Shown: positions 1 to 12,181, counted from the first letter of the stretch. The stretch is DNA of 64,000 nucleotides from Brachybacterium timonense (GCF_900258505.1 NZ_LT984895.1:1850832-1914831); one strand, 5' to 3'. Notes: a model not told the origin generated them from the letters alone. A program made the numbers and translations.

Positions 1-824
1 GCGCCACTCCCCTGAGCTGCGCCGTCTCCGTGCACCGCGCTGCTCCCCTGCGGCGCGTCGATCGCTCCGCCGTAGCGTCGGTCGCGTCGGGCGTAGTCGA
101 CGATCGCGCGCCACAGCACGCGTCTATCCACGTCGGGCCACAGCTCGGGCACGAACATGAGCTCCGCGTAGGCGGACTGCCACAGCAGGAAATTCGAGGT
201 GCGCTGCTCACCGCTGGTGCGCAGGAACAGGTCGACATCCGGCATGTCCGGATCGATCAGGTGCCGGGCGAAGTCCGCTTCGCTGAGCCCCTTCCCGCTG
301 ATGCGTCCTGCTCGCACGTCGGCGGCGATGGAGCGCACAGCGTCAACGATCTCTGCGCGTCCGCCGTAGTTCACGCACATGTACAGCGTGAGCCGCGTGT
401 TGCGGGCGGTGAGCCGCTCGGCCTCCTGCAACTCGCGGATCACCGATCCCCAGAGCCGCTGCGGTCGCCCGATCCACTTCACGCGCACGCCCCACGAGTT
501 CAAGGTGTCGCGCTGCCGGCGCAGCACGGATCGTGAGAACCCCATGAGGAAACGCACCTCATCGGGTGAACGCTTCCAGTTCTCGGTCGAGAACGCGTAG
601 GCGGACAGATGCGTGACACCGACGTCGATCGCGCCGGCCACCACGTCGAGCAACGCTGCCTCTCCGGCTTCGTGACCAGCTGTGCGCGGAAGCCCTCGCT
701 GGTTCGCCCACCGGCCGTTGCCGTCCATCACCACGGCGACATGACGGGGCACGAGCCGGGCAGGAAGACGCGGCGCCGTCTCCCCGCTGGGATGCGGGAA
801 CGGGTCCTGGTACGCCTGGGGCAT
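1..824 (-). CDS. uppS: Isoprenyl transferase, undecaprenyl-diphosphate synthase (partial, C-terminus beyond window)
   Basis: Cytosolic cis-prenyltransferase that condenses isopentenyl diphosphate onto an allylic primer to make the C55 (or shorter) carrier lipid for cell-wall synthesis. Read on the minus strand from ATG at 824, the frame stays open to base 1, so the stop lies outside the window. About 274 residues are visible, already past the usual ~250, so only a few residues should be missing. Family motifs seen: [11 protein letters not shown] near the N-terminus (catalytic Asp), [12 protein letters not shown] in the middle, and [19 protein letters not shown] with YAEL near the C-terminus. 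It lies 109 bp downstream of recO in the same direction, the usual recO-uppS pairing in actinobacteria. Identification is secure; only the exact end is unknown. Confidence 0.95.
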   Translation of the reverse strand, partial: MPQAYQDPFPHPSGETAPRLPARLVPRHVAVVMDGNGRWANQRGLPRTAGHEAGEAALLDVVAGAIDVGVTHLSAYAFSTENWKRSPDEVRFLMGFSRSVLRRQRDTLNSWGVRVKWIGRPQRLWGSVIRELQEAERLTARNTRLTLYMCVNYGGRAEIVDAVRSIAADVRAGRISGKGLSEADFARHLIDPDMPDVDLFLRTSGEQRTSNFLLWQSAYAELMFVPELWPDVDRRVLWRAIVDYARRDRRYGGAIDAPQGSSAVHGDGAAQGSG

Positions 825-933
825 CAGTGGTCCTTCCGGTCTAAGGCGCGTCGGCTCTCGACGAGGTTCAGCGCTCGTGGCTCCTGGTCGATGCTGTCTA
901 CGGGCGAACTGGGTCGGCGATACCTGGCAACTC

Positions 934-1665
934 TCATCGTTCGACGTACCCGAGCGAGCGCACGGACCGCTCGAGATGCCAGGTGACAGTGTCGGCGATC
1001 AGGCGGCTGGCCTCGAGGGCGACAGTGTCGTCCGCAGTCACCACATTCTTCCAGTCCCCAGCGAGCAGGAAGACCAGGTGCTCGATCGCACTTTGCCTCA
1101 CGGCCACTGCCCCGGGTCGACGACACGACGTGCAGACAAGTCCACCAGCGCGCACGTCGAAGGCGTGGTGGGGTCCGGGCGCACCGCAGGAGGCGCACAT
1201 CCGCAGCTCAGGCGCCCATCCGGACAACGCGAGCGTGCGCAGCAGGAACGAGTCGAGCACGAGCGACGGCGCAATGGTTCCCTGCGACACGGTCCTCAGG
1301 GCGCCGACGAGCATGAGGAATCCTCGCTGGGAGGGGTCGACGGCATCCTCCGTGAGCCGGTCGGTGGTCTCGAGCATGGCGGTGGCTGCAGTGAAGCGCG
1401 CATAGTCGGTGCTGATCGCCTGCGCGAAGGCATCGATGGTGACCACCTGGGTGACAGTGTGCAGGCTGCGTCCGGCATGCAGTTGCACGTCGATCAGACC
1501 GAACGGTTCGAGCCGGGCACCGAAGCGGCTGCCTGTGCGACGTACCCCCTTGGCGACAGCACGCACCTTCCCGTGACGACGGGTGAGCAGGGTGATGATG
1601 CGATCGGCCTCACCCAGCGGATGGGTGCGCAGGACGAGTGCATCATCACGGTAGAGCTTCTGCAT
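934..1665 (-). CDS. recO: DNA repair protein RecO
   Basis: RecF-pathway mediator that helps load RecA onto SSB-coated single-stranded DNA and anneals strands. The 243-residue product begins [24 protein letters not shown], the characteristic OB-fold N-terminus (residues 1-80). A helical domain follows, with a CASC...CTSC zinc motif near residues 155-180, as in many bacterial RecO proteins. Length is typical. It sits between a hypothetical gene upstream and uppS downstream, all leftward. No clear Shine-Dalgarno precedes ATG 1665; a TAACCT hexamer ends 9 nt before it. Confidence 0.95.
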   Translation of the reverse strand: MQKLYRDDALVLRTHPLGEADRIITLLTRRHGKVRAVAKGVRRTGSRFGARLEPFGLIDVQLHAGRSLHTVTQVVTIDAFAQAISTDYARFTAATAMLETTDRLTEDAVDPSQRGFLMLVGALRTVSQGTIAPSLVLDSFLLRTLALSGWAPELRMCASCGAPGPHHAFDVRAGGLVCTSCRRPGAVAVRQSAIEHLVFLLAGDWKNVVTADDTVALEASRLIADTVTWHLERSVRSLGYVER

Positions 1666-1740
1666 GATGGTCTGAGGTTAGTCCGACAGGGCCCTGCGGC
1701 GCTGCGTAGTGCGCGGAGCGTACCTCGATGTGCGGTGTCG

Positions 1741-2334
1741 TCAGCTATTGCGTGCCTCCCGGGCAGCGTCCACGAGCTCATAGTCCAACGCAGCGATCAC
1801 GGCGCCCAGAATGATGCGGCGCAGCCAGGGGCGCGCGTCGGGGTCGAAAGAAACATGGCGGAGAAGCGAGAACGCATCCGGTCGGGCGATGCGGGCGGCG
1901 AGACGGTCCCGGTATGTGCAGTCGGACTGGCTGCGGAAGATGGTGGAGAACTGCATCTGGCTTCCATCCGGGAAGCTCACATTCAAGGCGTGATTCAGGG
2001 GTCCCCCGTAGTGGATCTGCACGATCCCCAGGGGCACGCCTGCGGCGTCCGACATCTCGTAATGAAGGCCAACGAAGGCCTGCTGGACGGGCAAAATGCG
2101 GACGAGCACTCGCTCATCGTCTGCAAGGAGGTCGAGAGGGCCGCGGGTGAAGAAGAGACCGCCAGAACCCGGACGCTGCACAGTCCGCGCGAGGACGTTT
2201 CCGTTCGGGTCCGTAACGATGAGCCCGTCTTTGAAGAACGATTTCTTGAACACCGCCACGGTCGCGGCAGTGAGCGCAGCGGGAACACCCGAAACGGAGT
2301 CAGCACGCTCGGGATGCGACGCAGGTTCCGTCAT
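1741..2334 (-). CDS. Hypothetical protein, possibly LURP-one/scramblase-like fold
   Basis: A 197-residue soluble protein I cannot name with confidence. There is no signal peptide or membrane segment. The N-terminal half alternates short beta segments with turns (FKKSFFKDGLIVTDPNGN, then VLARTVQRPGSGGLFFTR). That pattern resembles the beta-barrel of LURP-one/phospholipid-scramblase-like proteins, but this is only an impression. The C-terminal third is helical (WLRRIILGAVIAALDYELV). A good GAGGAGAG ribosome site lies just before ATG 2334. It is divergent from the EamA exporter at 2410 across a 75-bp gap containing a palindrome, so the two genes may share a regulator. It inserts between leuA and recO, which are often close in actinobacteria. 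Confidence 0.6.
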   Translation of the reverse strand: MTEPASHPERADSVSGVPAALTAATVAVFKKSFFKDGLIVTDPNGNVLARTVQRPGSGGLFFTRGPLDLLADDERVLVRILPVQQAFVGLHYEMSDAAGVPLGIVQIHYGGPLNHALNVSFPDGSQMQFSTIFRSQSDCTYRDRLAARIARPDAFSLLRHVSFDPDARPWLRRIILGAVIAALDYELVDAAREARNS

Positions 2335-2366
2335 GGTTCTCTCCTCACGATGCGACCATCAGACAT

Positions 2367-2388
2367 CAGTGTAAAAATGTTGACACTG
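2367..2388. promoter_or_regulatory. 22-bp imperfect palindrome, candidate operator
   Basis: The sequence CAGTGT (2367-2372) is mirrored by ACACTG (2383-2388). The inner bases also pair in part (GTGTnAAnATnTTnACAC), and the core is AT-rich in otherwise GC-rich DNA. It lies between the divergent genes starting at 2334 (minus) and 2410 (plus), 21 bp before the exporter start. A second, smaller repeat overlaps it (TGACA 2381-2385 with TGTCA 2395-2399). Size and symmetry suit a dimeric TetR- or MarR-type repressor. The binding protein is not encoded next to it. Confidence 0.5.
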
Positions 2389-2409
2389 GTTCCCTGTCAC
2401 ACTGACCTC

Positions 2410-3483
2410 ATGTCCTCCTCGACCTTCTCGACTGCGACTCCCGGGACGACCGCCGGAACGAGCTCTGCGGTGCTGATGATCTTGGGCTCCTGTACCTCGT
2501 TGCAGTTCGGTGCCGCCATCGCGACGACTCTGTTTCCGGCGATCGGTCCAGCAGGAACAACGGCTCTGCGGCTGGGTTTCGCCGCACTGGTGCTGCTCGT
2601 GATTGTCCGACCGAAGGTGTGGTCGCTGACCCGGGAACAGTGGCTGGCGATCCTCGCTTTCGGCGCCGTGATCGGTCTGATGAACGGGTTCTTCTACGCG
2701 TCCCTCGCTCGGATCCCGCTGGGCACGGCGGTGGCGATCGAGTTCCTGGGACCGCTCACGGTGGCTGCGGTGCTGTCCACGAAGCGCACGGACCTGCTGT
2801 GGGTGGCGCTGGCGCTGCTCGGCGTGAGTCTGTTCGGGATGGAGTCTGCACTCGGCCTGGGCGAGCTGGATCTGCTGGGTGTGCTGTTCGTGCTGATCGC
2901 AGCTGTGTTCTGGGGCCTGTACGTGGTCACGTCGGCGAAGGTGGGCCAGATCGTGCCGGGGCAGACGGGCCTGGCCCTGGCGATGGCGATCGGCGCGCTC
3001 ACGGTACTGCCGTTCGGTGCGTCGGGGGCGTGGCAGGGCCTGGTCTCTCCTCGGCTTGCCGTGGCGGCGTTCGGCACGGCGGTCCTTGCCTCCGTGCTCC
3101 CGTACACATTGGAGCTGTCGGCGCTGCGCCGTCTCCCCCGTCACGTCTTCGGGGTGCTCCTCAGCCTGGAGCCCGCGATCGCTCTGCTAGCCGGCGTCCT
3201 GCTGCTCTCACAGGGTGTGACTCTTCTGCGTGTACTGGCGACCGTCCTGGTTGTGGTGGCGAGCGCCGGTGTCACTCTGACCGCCCGCCGCACCGCTGAG
3301 GATCATCCCACCGAGCCGGAGCATCCCGGCCTGCAGGACATCCCTGTCGCTACCCATGCGACGGTGACCGGTGAGATCCCGGCGCTGACCGCCGAACAGC
3401 TGGGGCTGACCGAGGAGTTCGAGGATCGAGAATCCCTCGATGGCGCTGACAATGCCGGCCTGAGGGAGCCAGGGCCGCAATGA
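2410..3483 (+). CDS. EamA/RhtA-type inner-membrane exporter
   Basis: Drug/metabolite-transporter family protein with about ten hydrophobic helices in two EamA repeats (roughly residues 15-140 and 150-290). It is most like RhtA, the threonine/homoserine exporter: FFYASLARIPLGTAVAIEFLGPL in the first half and LSALRRLPRHVFGVLLSLEPAIALL in the second are typical. Substrate is not provable from sequence. It is 357 residues, longer than the usual ~300, because of a hydrophilic acidic tail after residue ~295. The frame is open far upstream, but that part is antisense to recO and the hypothetical gene. ATG 2410 is chosen because the family homology starts just after it. A weak CACACT hexamer ends 6 nt before it, hinting at a leaderless message. 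Confidence 0.88.
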   Translation: MSSSTFSTATPGTTAGTSSAVLMILGSCTSLQFGAAIATTLFPAIGPAGTTALRLGFAALVLLVIVRPKVWSLTREQWLAILAFGAVIGLMNGFFYASLARIPLGTAVAIEFLGPLTVAAVLSTKRTDLLWVALALLGVSLFGMESALGLGELDLLGVLFVLIAAVFWGLYVVTSAKVGQIVPGQTGLALAMAIGALTVLPFGASGAWQGLVSPRLAVAAFGTAVLASVLPYTLELSALRRLPRHVFGVLLSLEPAIALLAGVLLLSQGVTLLRVLATVLVVVASAGVTLTARRTAEDHPTEPEHPGLQDIPVATHATVTGEIPALTAEQLGLTEEFEDRESLDGADNAGLREPGPQ

Positions 3484-3519
3484 CCGACGGCGGCGCCCCC
3501 GTGGGCACGCCGCCGTCGG
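3484..3519. terminator. Bidirectional hairpin terminator between exporter and leuA
   Basis: A perfect 12-bp stem, CCGACGGCGGCG (3484-3495) with CGCCGCCGTCGG (3508-3519), and a 12-nt loop, lies between two convergent genes. There is no T-tract, which is common for GC-rich actinobacterial terminators. Confidence 0.75.
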
Positions 3520-3541
3520 CCTGTCCTGACGTGGTGACGGG

Positions 3542-6443
<2,902 letters not shown>

Positions 6444-6693
6444 GACACTGACCCCGATTCCATAGCGCAGCGCTCACGGTCTTTTCGCACCGGCTGATGT
6501 GCCATCCAAAGATAATCAGCGGGAGCATTCCAGTCTCCTGGCGGCCATCGGACACCACGGCGCTGCGATCCCCGGCGGCCCTGCTCACCCCACGGCGTCG
6601 ATGCGCTGGCGTGTGGCGACCTAATGCAATAGTTCCCGTGCCGATCTGGTCAACGAACCGGCCCGTAGCCACCAGACCCCTCGGTCACATTTG

Positions 6694-6699
6694 TAGTCT
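6694..6699 (+). promoter_or_regulatory. -10 element TAGTCT of a leaderless promoter
   Basis: TAGTCT ends exactly 6 nt before ATG 6706, the same geometry as at 5580, and is preceded by the shared GTCACAT block. The 262-bp gap before this gene (6444-6705) holds nothing else that I can recognise. Confidence 0.6.
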
Positions 6700-6705
6700 G
6701 TCAGC

Positions 6706-7650
6706 ATGAAGACAGTTGATCGCAGAACGCTTGTCCGCGGCGCCGGCTGGGCTATCCCCAGCGCGATCGTCGCATCCGCAGCGCCGGCATTCGCGGCGTC
6801 GCCCGTCAAGTCCTCCGGGGAGTATGGACTCTTCGTGTCGACCCAGTACAACGGGTCCTACATCGGCTATAACGGGGCTAACGACACGGGAACCACACGC
6901 CCTACGTCTCCGACCGCGTACTTCGACGCCGTCAAGTCCGGTCGTAGCCCGGAAAGCGATGTCCGCTGGGACGACGGCAACAACTGCATGACAGATAGTG
7001 GCGAGTTCATCGTGAACGGCGAAGGATCCTTCACCCCCGTCGCTAACTCAGCATCCGGCGCGGACGGCAGCTACGTGTCAGGCTCCGGTTTCTGGTGGTC
7101 GGTGCCCACCACCAAGCCCGCTACCGGCACGGGGTACATCCCAAACTCAACAGCGACCCTCCAGAATGGCGCCACCTTCGTCACCCAGATCGAGGTCGTC
7201 CTCCCTAAGCACCCCCAAGCGCGGTATACAGCGGAGAACATCATGATTGACGGGAAGACGTGGAACAAGCAGTTGACGGGCAGACGCGACACCGTGAAGA
7301 ACAGGGGAGCGACCTACCTGGAGAGTCAGGGCGTCAAGGGAAACTGGTCGCTGACGAAGCCCACGATTACCGAACGCCCCGATGGAGGTCTTCTCGTCAC
7401 GGGCACTCTCACGTACACGACAACAGAGAGCTTCACCGTTACGCAGAAGGGTAAAAGGCAGTACGGCCAGGTGGAGATCATGCCGGGCAGCATCGAGGTC
7501 TTCCCCGGCTATGGCTGGACCTCCTTCACGCTGACATCGTCCGTGAAGTCCGCCACGATCACCTACACGCAGCCAGCCGGATCGCCGTCGTCGACGACAC
7601 TCAGCAACCAGCTTCTGACGACGGCCACACTCACGAACCGCACGTGCTGA
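6706..7650 (+). CDS. Tat-exported protein of unknown function (paralogue 2)
   Basis: A 314-residue secreted protein beginning [19 protein letters not shown], a twin-arginine signal that differs from the upstream gene's by one residue over these 19. Cleavage is likely after AFA near residue 31. The mature part has alternating polar/hydrophobic beta-like segments, many Thr/Ser/Gly, and only two cysteines, one being the C-terminal residue (NRTC). I recognise no domain. Both genes of the pair have their own leaderless-type promoter rather than sharing one. Convergent with era, with a strong hairpin between. Confidence 0.8.
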   Translation: MKTVDRRTLVRGAGWAIPSAIVASAAPAFAASPVKSSGEYGLFVSTQYNGSYIGYNGANDTGTTRPTSPTAYFDAVKSGRSPESDVRWDDGNNCMTDSGEFIVNGEGSFTPVANSASGADGSYVSGSGFWWSVPTTKPATGTGYIPNSTATLQNGATFVTQIEVVLPKHPQARYTAENIMIDGKTWNKQLTGRRDTVKNRGATYLESQGVKGNWSLTKPTITERPDGGLLVTGTLTYTTTESFTVTQKGKRQYGQVEIMPGSIEVFPGYGWTSFTLTSSVKSATITYTQPAGSPSSTTLSNQLLTTATLTNRTC

Positions 7651-7708
7651 CGCTCTTCGCGGTGTCGCACCACCTCGGTGCCGAGCGCAGCTGACGATCA
7701 CGGTTACA

Positions 7709-7745
7709 GCGGCGCGCCTGGCCCTCGCGAGCTCAGGCGCGCCGC
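7709..7745. terminator. Hairpin terminator between Tat gene and era
   Basis: A 12-bp perfect stem, GCGGCGCGCCTG (7709-7720) with CAGGCGCGCCGC (7734-7745), and a 13-nt loop, separates convergent genes and can serve both. No T-run. Confidence 0.75.
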
Positions 7746-7752
7746 GTCATGT

Positions 7753-8700
7753 TCACCAGCCCAAACGGCCCAGCTGCTTCGGGTCACGCTGCCAGTCCTT
7801 GGCAACCTTCACTCGCAGGTCGAGATGCACTGTACGGCCAAGCAGGCGGTTGATCTCCGCGCGAGCGGCAGACCCCACCTCCTTCAGCCGCGAGCCGCCC
7901 TTGCCGATGATGATGCCCTTCTGTGATTCACGCTCCACGAAGAGATTCGCGCGTACCACAAGCCGTCCTGCGCCGGGCTCGACCTCAGCGAACGGGTCAC
8001 CGTCACGCGCCTGCTCGGTGACCTCCTCGACCACCACAGCGATCGAGTGCGGCAGCTCATCGCGTACGCCCTCGAGGGCCGCCTCACGGATCAGCTCCGC
8101 AATGCGATCATCCCGTGACTCTTCTGTGAGCTGATCGTCCGGATACAGCTGCGGCCCCTTGGGCAGGTGTGAGACCAGCACATCCACCAGGACTCCGACC
8201 TGCGTGCCCGTCACTGCGCTGATCGGCACGATGTCGTCGAAGTCCAGCAACTGGTCAACGGCCAACAGATGCGCAGCCACCTCATCGCGGGAGACAAGAT
8301 CGCATTTGGTCACGATCGCCACTACACGCGGGCCCCGCCGGCCCTGACGCATCTCCTGCAGATCCTGCGCGATGAACCGATCCCCCGGCCCGATCTTCTG
8401 ATCTGCTGGCAGGCAGAACCCGACCACGTCGACCTCCGCGAGGGTCTCACGCACCAGGTCGTTCAGGCGCTCCCCGAGCAGAGTGCGCGGACGGTGCACA
8501 CCCGGGGTATCCACAAGCACCAGCTGGGCGTCCTCACGGGTGAGGATTCCGCGGATCGCGCGTCGCGTCGTCTGCGGCTTCGAGGAGGTGATCGCCACCT
8601 TCTCCCCCACCAGGGCATTCGTCAGCGTCGATTTGCCAACGTTCGGCCGGCCCACGAGCGCCGCGAACCCTGAGCGGTGCACTGCCATCTCGTCAGTCAT
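7753..8700 (-). CDS. era: GTPase Era
   Basis: Ras-like GTPase that binds the 3' end of 16S rRNA and assists 30S subunit maturation. The 315-residue product has the G1 loop GRPNVGKS near residue 17, an effector loop SSKPQTTRR, G3 DTPG, G4 TKCD and a C-terminal KH domain with GIIIGKGGSRLKEVG. ATG 8700 gives the family N-terminus and overlaps the end of the upstream CBS gene by 8 nt (ATGACTGA), implying translational coupling. Last gene of the HIT-phoH-ybeY-CBS-era operon. Confidence 0.97.
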   Translation of the reverse strand: MTDEMAVHRSGFAALVGRPNVGKSTLTNALVGEKVAITSSKPQTTRRAIRGILTREDAQLVLVDTPGVHRPRTLLGERLNDLVRETLAEVDVVGFCLPADQKIGPGDRFIAQDLQEMRQGRRGPRVVAIVTKCDLVSRDEVAAHLLAVDQLLDFDDIVPISAVTGTQVGVLVDVLVSHLPKGPQLYPDDQLTEESRDDRIAELIREAALEGVRDELPHSIAVVVEEVTEQARDGDPFAEVEPGAGRLVVRANLFVERESQKGIIIGKGGSRLKEVGSAARAEINRLLGRTVHLDLRVKVAKDWQRDPKQLGRLGW

Positions 8701-9997
8701 CGTCGTCCTCATCCTCGGCATCGTCGTCCTCACGCGGTGTACGCGAGACGAGCAGCGTAGACAGTTGCTTGCGGCGCCCCGAGAAGCGCTCTGCCTCCAG
8801 GTGCAGCCCAAGAATGTCGCCTTCGGCGCCTACGATCGGCACCCGTTCGAGCACCTTCCCCAGCAGGCCACCCACCGTGTCGACGTCGTCGTCTTCGATG
8901 TCGAGCCCGAACAGCTCGCCGACCTCCGACACGGACGTGCGCGAGGGCACCCGGAACACGCCGTCGCCCAGATCCTCGATCTCCGGCTCCGAGCGATCGT
9001 GCTCGTCGGCGATCTCACCGACGATCTCTTCGATGATGTCTTCGATCGTGGCGATGCCGGACACGCCGCCGTACTCATCCACGAGCACCACGATGTGCAC
9101 GCGGGAGGTCTGCATCGAGCGCAGCACATCGTCCGCTGGGACGAACTCCGGGACAAACCGTGCAGGCCGCATGATCTCTGTGACCGGGCGGTCCGGTCGC
9201 GGATCCCACGGGGAGTGGATCACACGGGTGACGTCTTTGACGTACAGCATGCCCAGGAGATCGTCGACGGTCTCCCCCACCACAGGGATCCGCGAGTAAC
9301 CGGAGCGCACGAACAGGCGCATCGCCTTCTCTGCTGTCGCCGTGGAGCTGATGGTGATCATGTCCGTGCGCGGCACCATCACCTCGCGGATCAGCATGTC
9401 ACCCAGATCGAACACGCCGCGAATCATGTCGCGCTCATCGAGCTCGATGTGGTCGTTCTCCATGGCGCGATCCACACTCTGTCGCAGTTCAGCTTCCGTG
9501 GCGAACGGCCCACCGCTGACCTTTCCACCCGGGGTGAAAGCGGAGCCGATGTGGATCAACAGCCGGGAGGGCGGGCCCAGAAGGACGCGCGTCACGCCGA
9601 TGAGACCCGACAGGCCCGTAGCGACGGCTTCGGGCCGACGTCGGCCGATGGTGCGCGGTGAGACAGACATCCAGATGAATGACGCGACGCCCGCGATGGC
9701 GATCGACACCAGAGTCGGCAAGACCCAGCCGTCAATCCGCTCGAACACAATGGCGGTGATCGCCACGGCCATGAGCGCCTCGGACATCACCCGGCCCAGG
9801 CTGATCGCTGCCATGGTGCGGTTGGCATCATCGTGCTGGTGCAGCACGCGGCGGCGCAGACGCTCGGGTGTGTCAGACAGTGCGCGCTCGAGACCACCAC
9901 GGGAGTTCCACAGCAGTGCCGCTTCAGCAGCGGTGAGCAGAGCCCCAAGCACCATACCCAGGACTGCTAGAGGGATGAGGACGAACAGTTCACTCAT
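8693..9997 (-). CDS. Hemolysin-family/CNNM transporter-like protein with DUF21 and CBS domains
   Basis: A 434-residue membrane protein of the HlyC/CorC (CNNM, DUF21) family, implicated in divalent-cation transport or sensing. Seen: an N-terminal four-helix DUF21 membrane region (residues ~1-135), paired CBS domains (about 195-320, with MVPRTDMITI and VLVDEYGGVSGIATIEDIIEEIVGEI), and a C-terminal CorC_HlyC domain (~335-415), ending in a run of Asp/Glu. It lies between ybeY (10 bp away) and era (8-nt overlap), the standard actinobacterial order. The cation moved, if any, cannot be told from sequence. Confidence 0.92.
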   Translation of the reverse strand: MSELFVLIPLAVLGMVLGALLTAAEAALLWNSRGGLERALSDTPERLRRRVLHQHDDANRTMAAISLGRVMSEALMAVAITAIVFERIDGWVLPTLVSIAIAGVASFIWMSVSPRTIGRRRPEAVATGLSGLIGVTRVLLGPPSRLLIHIGSAFTPGGKVSGGPFATEAELRQSVDRAMENDHIELDERDMIRGVFDLGDMLIREVMVPRTDMITISSTATAEKAMRLFVRSGYSRIPVVGETVDDLLGMLYVKDVTRVIHSPWDPRPDRPVTEIMRPARFVPEFVPADDVLRSMQTSRVHIVVLVDEYGGVSGIATIEDIIEEIVGEIADEHDRSEPEIEDLGDGVFRVPSRTSVSEVGELFGLDIEDDDVDTVGGLLGKVLERVPIVGAEGDILGLHLEAERFSGRRKQLSTLLVSRTPREDDDAEDEDDDD

Positions 9998-10006
9998 GGG
10001 CGGGGG

Positions 10007-10471
10007 TCAGCTTTTCCCGTCGCGGGAGGCCAGGAAGGTCAGAAGCAGCTTGCGCTGCAGGTCAAACATGACCCGACGCTCTTCTTCTTCGGCGTGATCG
10101 AAGCCGAGCAGGTGGAGAATCGAATGGACTGTGAGCAGCAGCATCTCTTCGGCGGCACCGTGCCCGGCCCCACGGGCCTGGCGCGCTGCCACCGCCGGAC
10201 AGATCACCACATCGCCCAGCAGACCCTCCGGTGCCGGGTCGCTCGGGCTGCCGGGACGAAGCTCGTCCATGGGGAAGCTCAGCACATCCGTCGGCCCCGG
10301 CTCATCCATCCATTTCACGTGCAGGTCCGTCATGGCCTGCTCATCCACGAACAGGATCGACAGTTCGGTGCGCGGGTTCAGGTGCATCGCGTCGAATACG
10401 AAGCGGGCGAGTTCGACGAACTCGTGCTCGTCCACGCGGGCAGTGGTCTCGTTGCGAATCTCGATCGTCAT
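10007..10471 (-). CDS. ybeY: Endoribonuclease YbeY, rRNA maturation factor
   Basis: Zinc-dependent single-strand endoribonuclease acting in 16S rRNA 3'-end maturation and ribosome quality control. The 154-residue product contains the diagnostic zinc motif HSILHLLGFDH near residue 115 and DVLSFPMDE near residue 61. Typical length. It is 62 bp downstream of phoH and 9 bp upstream of the CBS gene. Confidence 0.96.
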   Translation of the reverse strand: MTIEIRNETTARVDEHEFVELARFVFDAMHLNPRTELSILFVDEQAMTDLHVKWMDEPGPTDVLSFPMDELRPGSPSDPAPEGLLGDVVICPAVAARQARGAGHGAAEEMLLLTVHSILHLLGFDHAEEEERRVMFDLQRKLLLTFLASRDGKS

Positions 10472-10533
10472 CGTCGGCTCATTCTCCTGGCCCTGTGATC
10501 GCTATCGGGCGGTGGTGCTCGTCCATCAGCCGG

Positions 10534-11598
10534 TCATGCCCCCTGGCGCCGACGGGAATCGCGATTGCCACTCGGGCCGATCTCCCAGCGGCCGTATGCC
10601 TCGACGATGTCGGATACCAACCGGTGTCGCACGACGTCGCGGGGTGAGAGTCGGCAGAAGGAGATGTCATCGATCCCAGAGAGCACCTGCTCCACCACCC
10701 GCAGGCCGGAACGCTGCCCCGTCGGCAGATCCACCTGCGTCACATCACCGGTGACCACCATCGTCGAGTTGAAACCTAAACGGGTCAGGAACATCTTCAT
10801 CTGTTCGGGCGTGGTGTTCTGCGCCTCGTCGAGGATGATGAACGCATCATTCAGCGTGCGGCCGCGCATGTACGCCAGGGGCGCCACCTCGATCGTGCCT
10901 GCTCCCATCAGCCGAGGGATCGAATCGGGATCGAGCATGTCGTGCAGCGCATCGTAGAGAGGCCGCAGGTAGGGGTCGATCTTCTCGTTGAGGCCACCGG
11001 GCAGGAAACCGAGCCGCTCCCCTGCCTCGACTGCGGGCCGGGTCAGGATGATGCGGTTGATCTGCTTGTCCAGCAGTTGCCGCACCGCCATCGCCACAGC
11101 CAGGTAGGTCTTGCCAGTGCCTGCCGGGCCGATTCCGAAGGTAATGGTGGAGGACTCGATCGCCTCGATGTAATTCTTCTGGCCGAGCGTCTTGGGGCGG
11201 ATGGTGCGTCCGCGGGCAGACAGCACGGTCCGTGAGAGCACCTGCTCGATTTTCTGGCCGTGGGCGCGGTCATCGCCGTAGAGGTTTGCTGCGCGCTGCA
11301 CGGCTTCGGCGGTGACAGCCTGACCGGTGGCAGCCAGTTCGATGAGGGAGCGCATGATGTGCTCGGCGCGGTGCAGCGCCTCGTCGGTCCCGCGCAGAGT
11401 GACTTGGTGCCCGCGCACGTGCACATCGGTGTCGGGGACGACATCCTCCAGGGCCGCGAGAGCCTGGTCGTTCTCGCCGAGCACCTGGAAAGGGCTGAGG
11501 TGGTCGGGGATAGCCAGGCGCCGTTCGAGCACCTCCGGGGTCGTGCCAGGGGCGGGTGTGACGCCCGGGGTTCCGCGATCGTTCACGGGTTCGGTCAC
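10534..11598 (-). CDS. phoH: PhoH-like ATPase
   Basis: Cytosolic P-loop ATPase, functionally linked to YbeY and RNA metabolism in many bacteria. The 354-residue product has an N-terminal KH-like region (~60-110) and then the PhoH domain with Walker [12 protein letters not shown] near residue 155, Walker B region [12 protein letters not shown] and sensor [10 protein letters not shown]. Start is GTG 11598, whose GTGA overlaps the stop of the HIT gene by 4 nt, a sign of coupling. Second gene of the operon starting at 11954. Confidence 0.95.
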   Translation of the reverse strand: MTEPVNDRGTPGVTPAPGTTPEVLERRLAIPDHLSPFQVLGENDQALAALEDVVPDTDVHVRGHQVTLRGTDEALHRAEHIMRSLIELAATGQAVTAEAVQRAANLYGDDRAHGQKIEQVLSRTVLSARGRTIRPKTLGQKNYIEAIESSTITFGIGPAGTGKTYLAVAMAVRQLLDKQINRIILTRPAVEAGERLGFLPGGLNEKIDPYLRPLYDALHDMLDPDSIPRLMGAGTIEVAPLAYMRGRTLNDAFIILDEAQNTTPEQMKMFLTRLGFNSTMVVTGDVTQVDLPTGQRSGLRVVEQVLSGIDDISFCRLSPRDVVRHRLVSDIVEAYGRWEIGPSGNRDSRRRQGA

Positions 11599-11954
11599 AG
11601 TGCTCCTTCTGCGAGCTCGCCGCCCGCGAGAACGTGTGCGTGCACGTGGAAGACGGTCTGGCCAGCGCCGGCGCCGGTGTTGAAGATAAGACGGAAGTCG
11701 CCATCCGCGTTCTGGTCGGCAACCGACGCGGCGGTGCGGGTGACATGGGCGAGCAGTTCGGGGTCGTCGGAGAGGTCACGTACGTCGCGTGCATGGGTAC
11801 GCGGCACCACGAGTGCGTGCAGGGGCGCCTGGGGGTTCAGGTCGCGAAAGGCGATCACCTGGTCGTCTTCATGCAGGCGGTCCGACGGGATCTCGCCCGC
11901 GACGATCTTGCAGAAGACGCAGTCCGGGTCCCGCTGATCAGTCGTGGCAGTCAT
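11595..11954 (-). CDS. HIT-family nucleotide-binding hydrolase (HinT-like)
   Basis: A 119-residue histidine-triad protein, likely a purine phosphoramidate/nucleotidyl hydrolase. Family features: DCVFCKIVAGEIPS at the N-terminus and the catalytic triad motif HVHAHV near the C-terminus, preceded by FNTGAGAGQTVFH. Start ATG 11954 is preceded by TAGACT ending 7 nt upstream and no Shine-Dalgarno, so the operon message is probably leaderless. A longer in-frame start near 12083 would run into the tandem repeat and is rejected. Confidence 0.93.
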   Translation of the reverse strand: MTATTDQRDPDCVFCKIVAGEIPSDRLHEDDQVIAFRDLNPQAPLHALVVPRTHARDVRDLSDDPELLAHVTRTAASVADQNADGDFRLIFNTGAGAGQTVFHVHAHVLAGGELAEGAL

Positions 11955-11961
11955 GGGAGCC

Positions 11962-11967
11962 AGTCTA
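11962..11967 (-). promoter_or_regulatory. -10 element TAGACT for HIT-phoH-ybeY-CBS-era operon
   Basis: On the minus strand TAGACT ends 7 nt before ATG 11954, with no ribosome site between. It matches the leaderless promoter geometry repeated across this window. Confidence 0.5.
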
Positions 11968-12006
11968 CGCAGGGCCGACGGCATGGCGGGGAAGGGCTTC
12001 GCCCGT

Positions 12007-12130
12007 CGTTTGTCAGACCCCCGTCTCACACTGGAGCGAACGGAACCGCCCCAGCCCCGTCGTTTGTCGGATCCCCACCTCACGCTGGAACCAGCCCAAC
12101 CAACTACACCCTTCGTTTGTCAGACCCCTC
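12007..12130. repeat. Three-copy tandem repeat upstream of DUF222-HNH gene
   Basis: CGTTTGTC begins at 12007, 12061 and 12114 (spacings 54 and 53 bp), each followed by (A/G)GA(C/T)CCC and, in the first two copies, by CTCAC(A/G)CTGGA a little later. The repeats fill the gap between the HIT gene and the HNH gene. Similar short repeats next to multicopy DUF222-HNH genes are something I recall from related genomes, not something this window proves. Confidence 0.7.
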
Positions 12131-12181
12131 GTGAAGGATTGAGGGCATGAGACGAGCACCGAGAGAAAGGAGATGATCGCC

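Noticed and set aside
877..2409. Upstream extension of the exporter frame
   Set aside because: The extension is antisense to recO and the hypothetical gene, and has no membrane or family features before residue 1 of the exporter.
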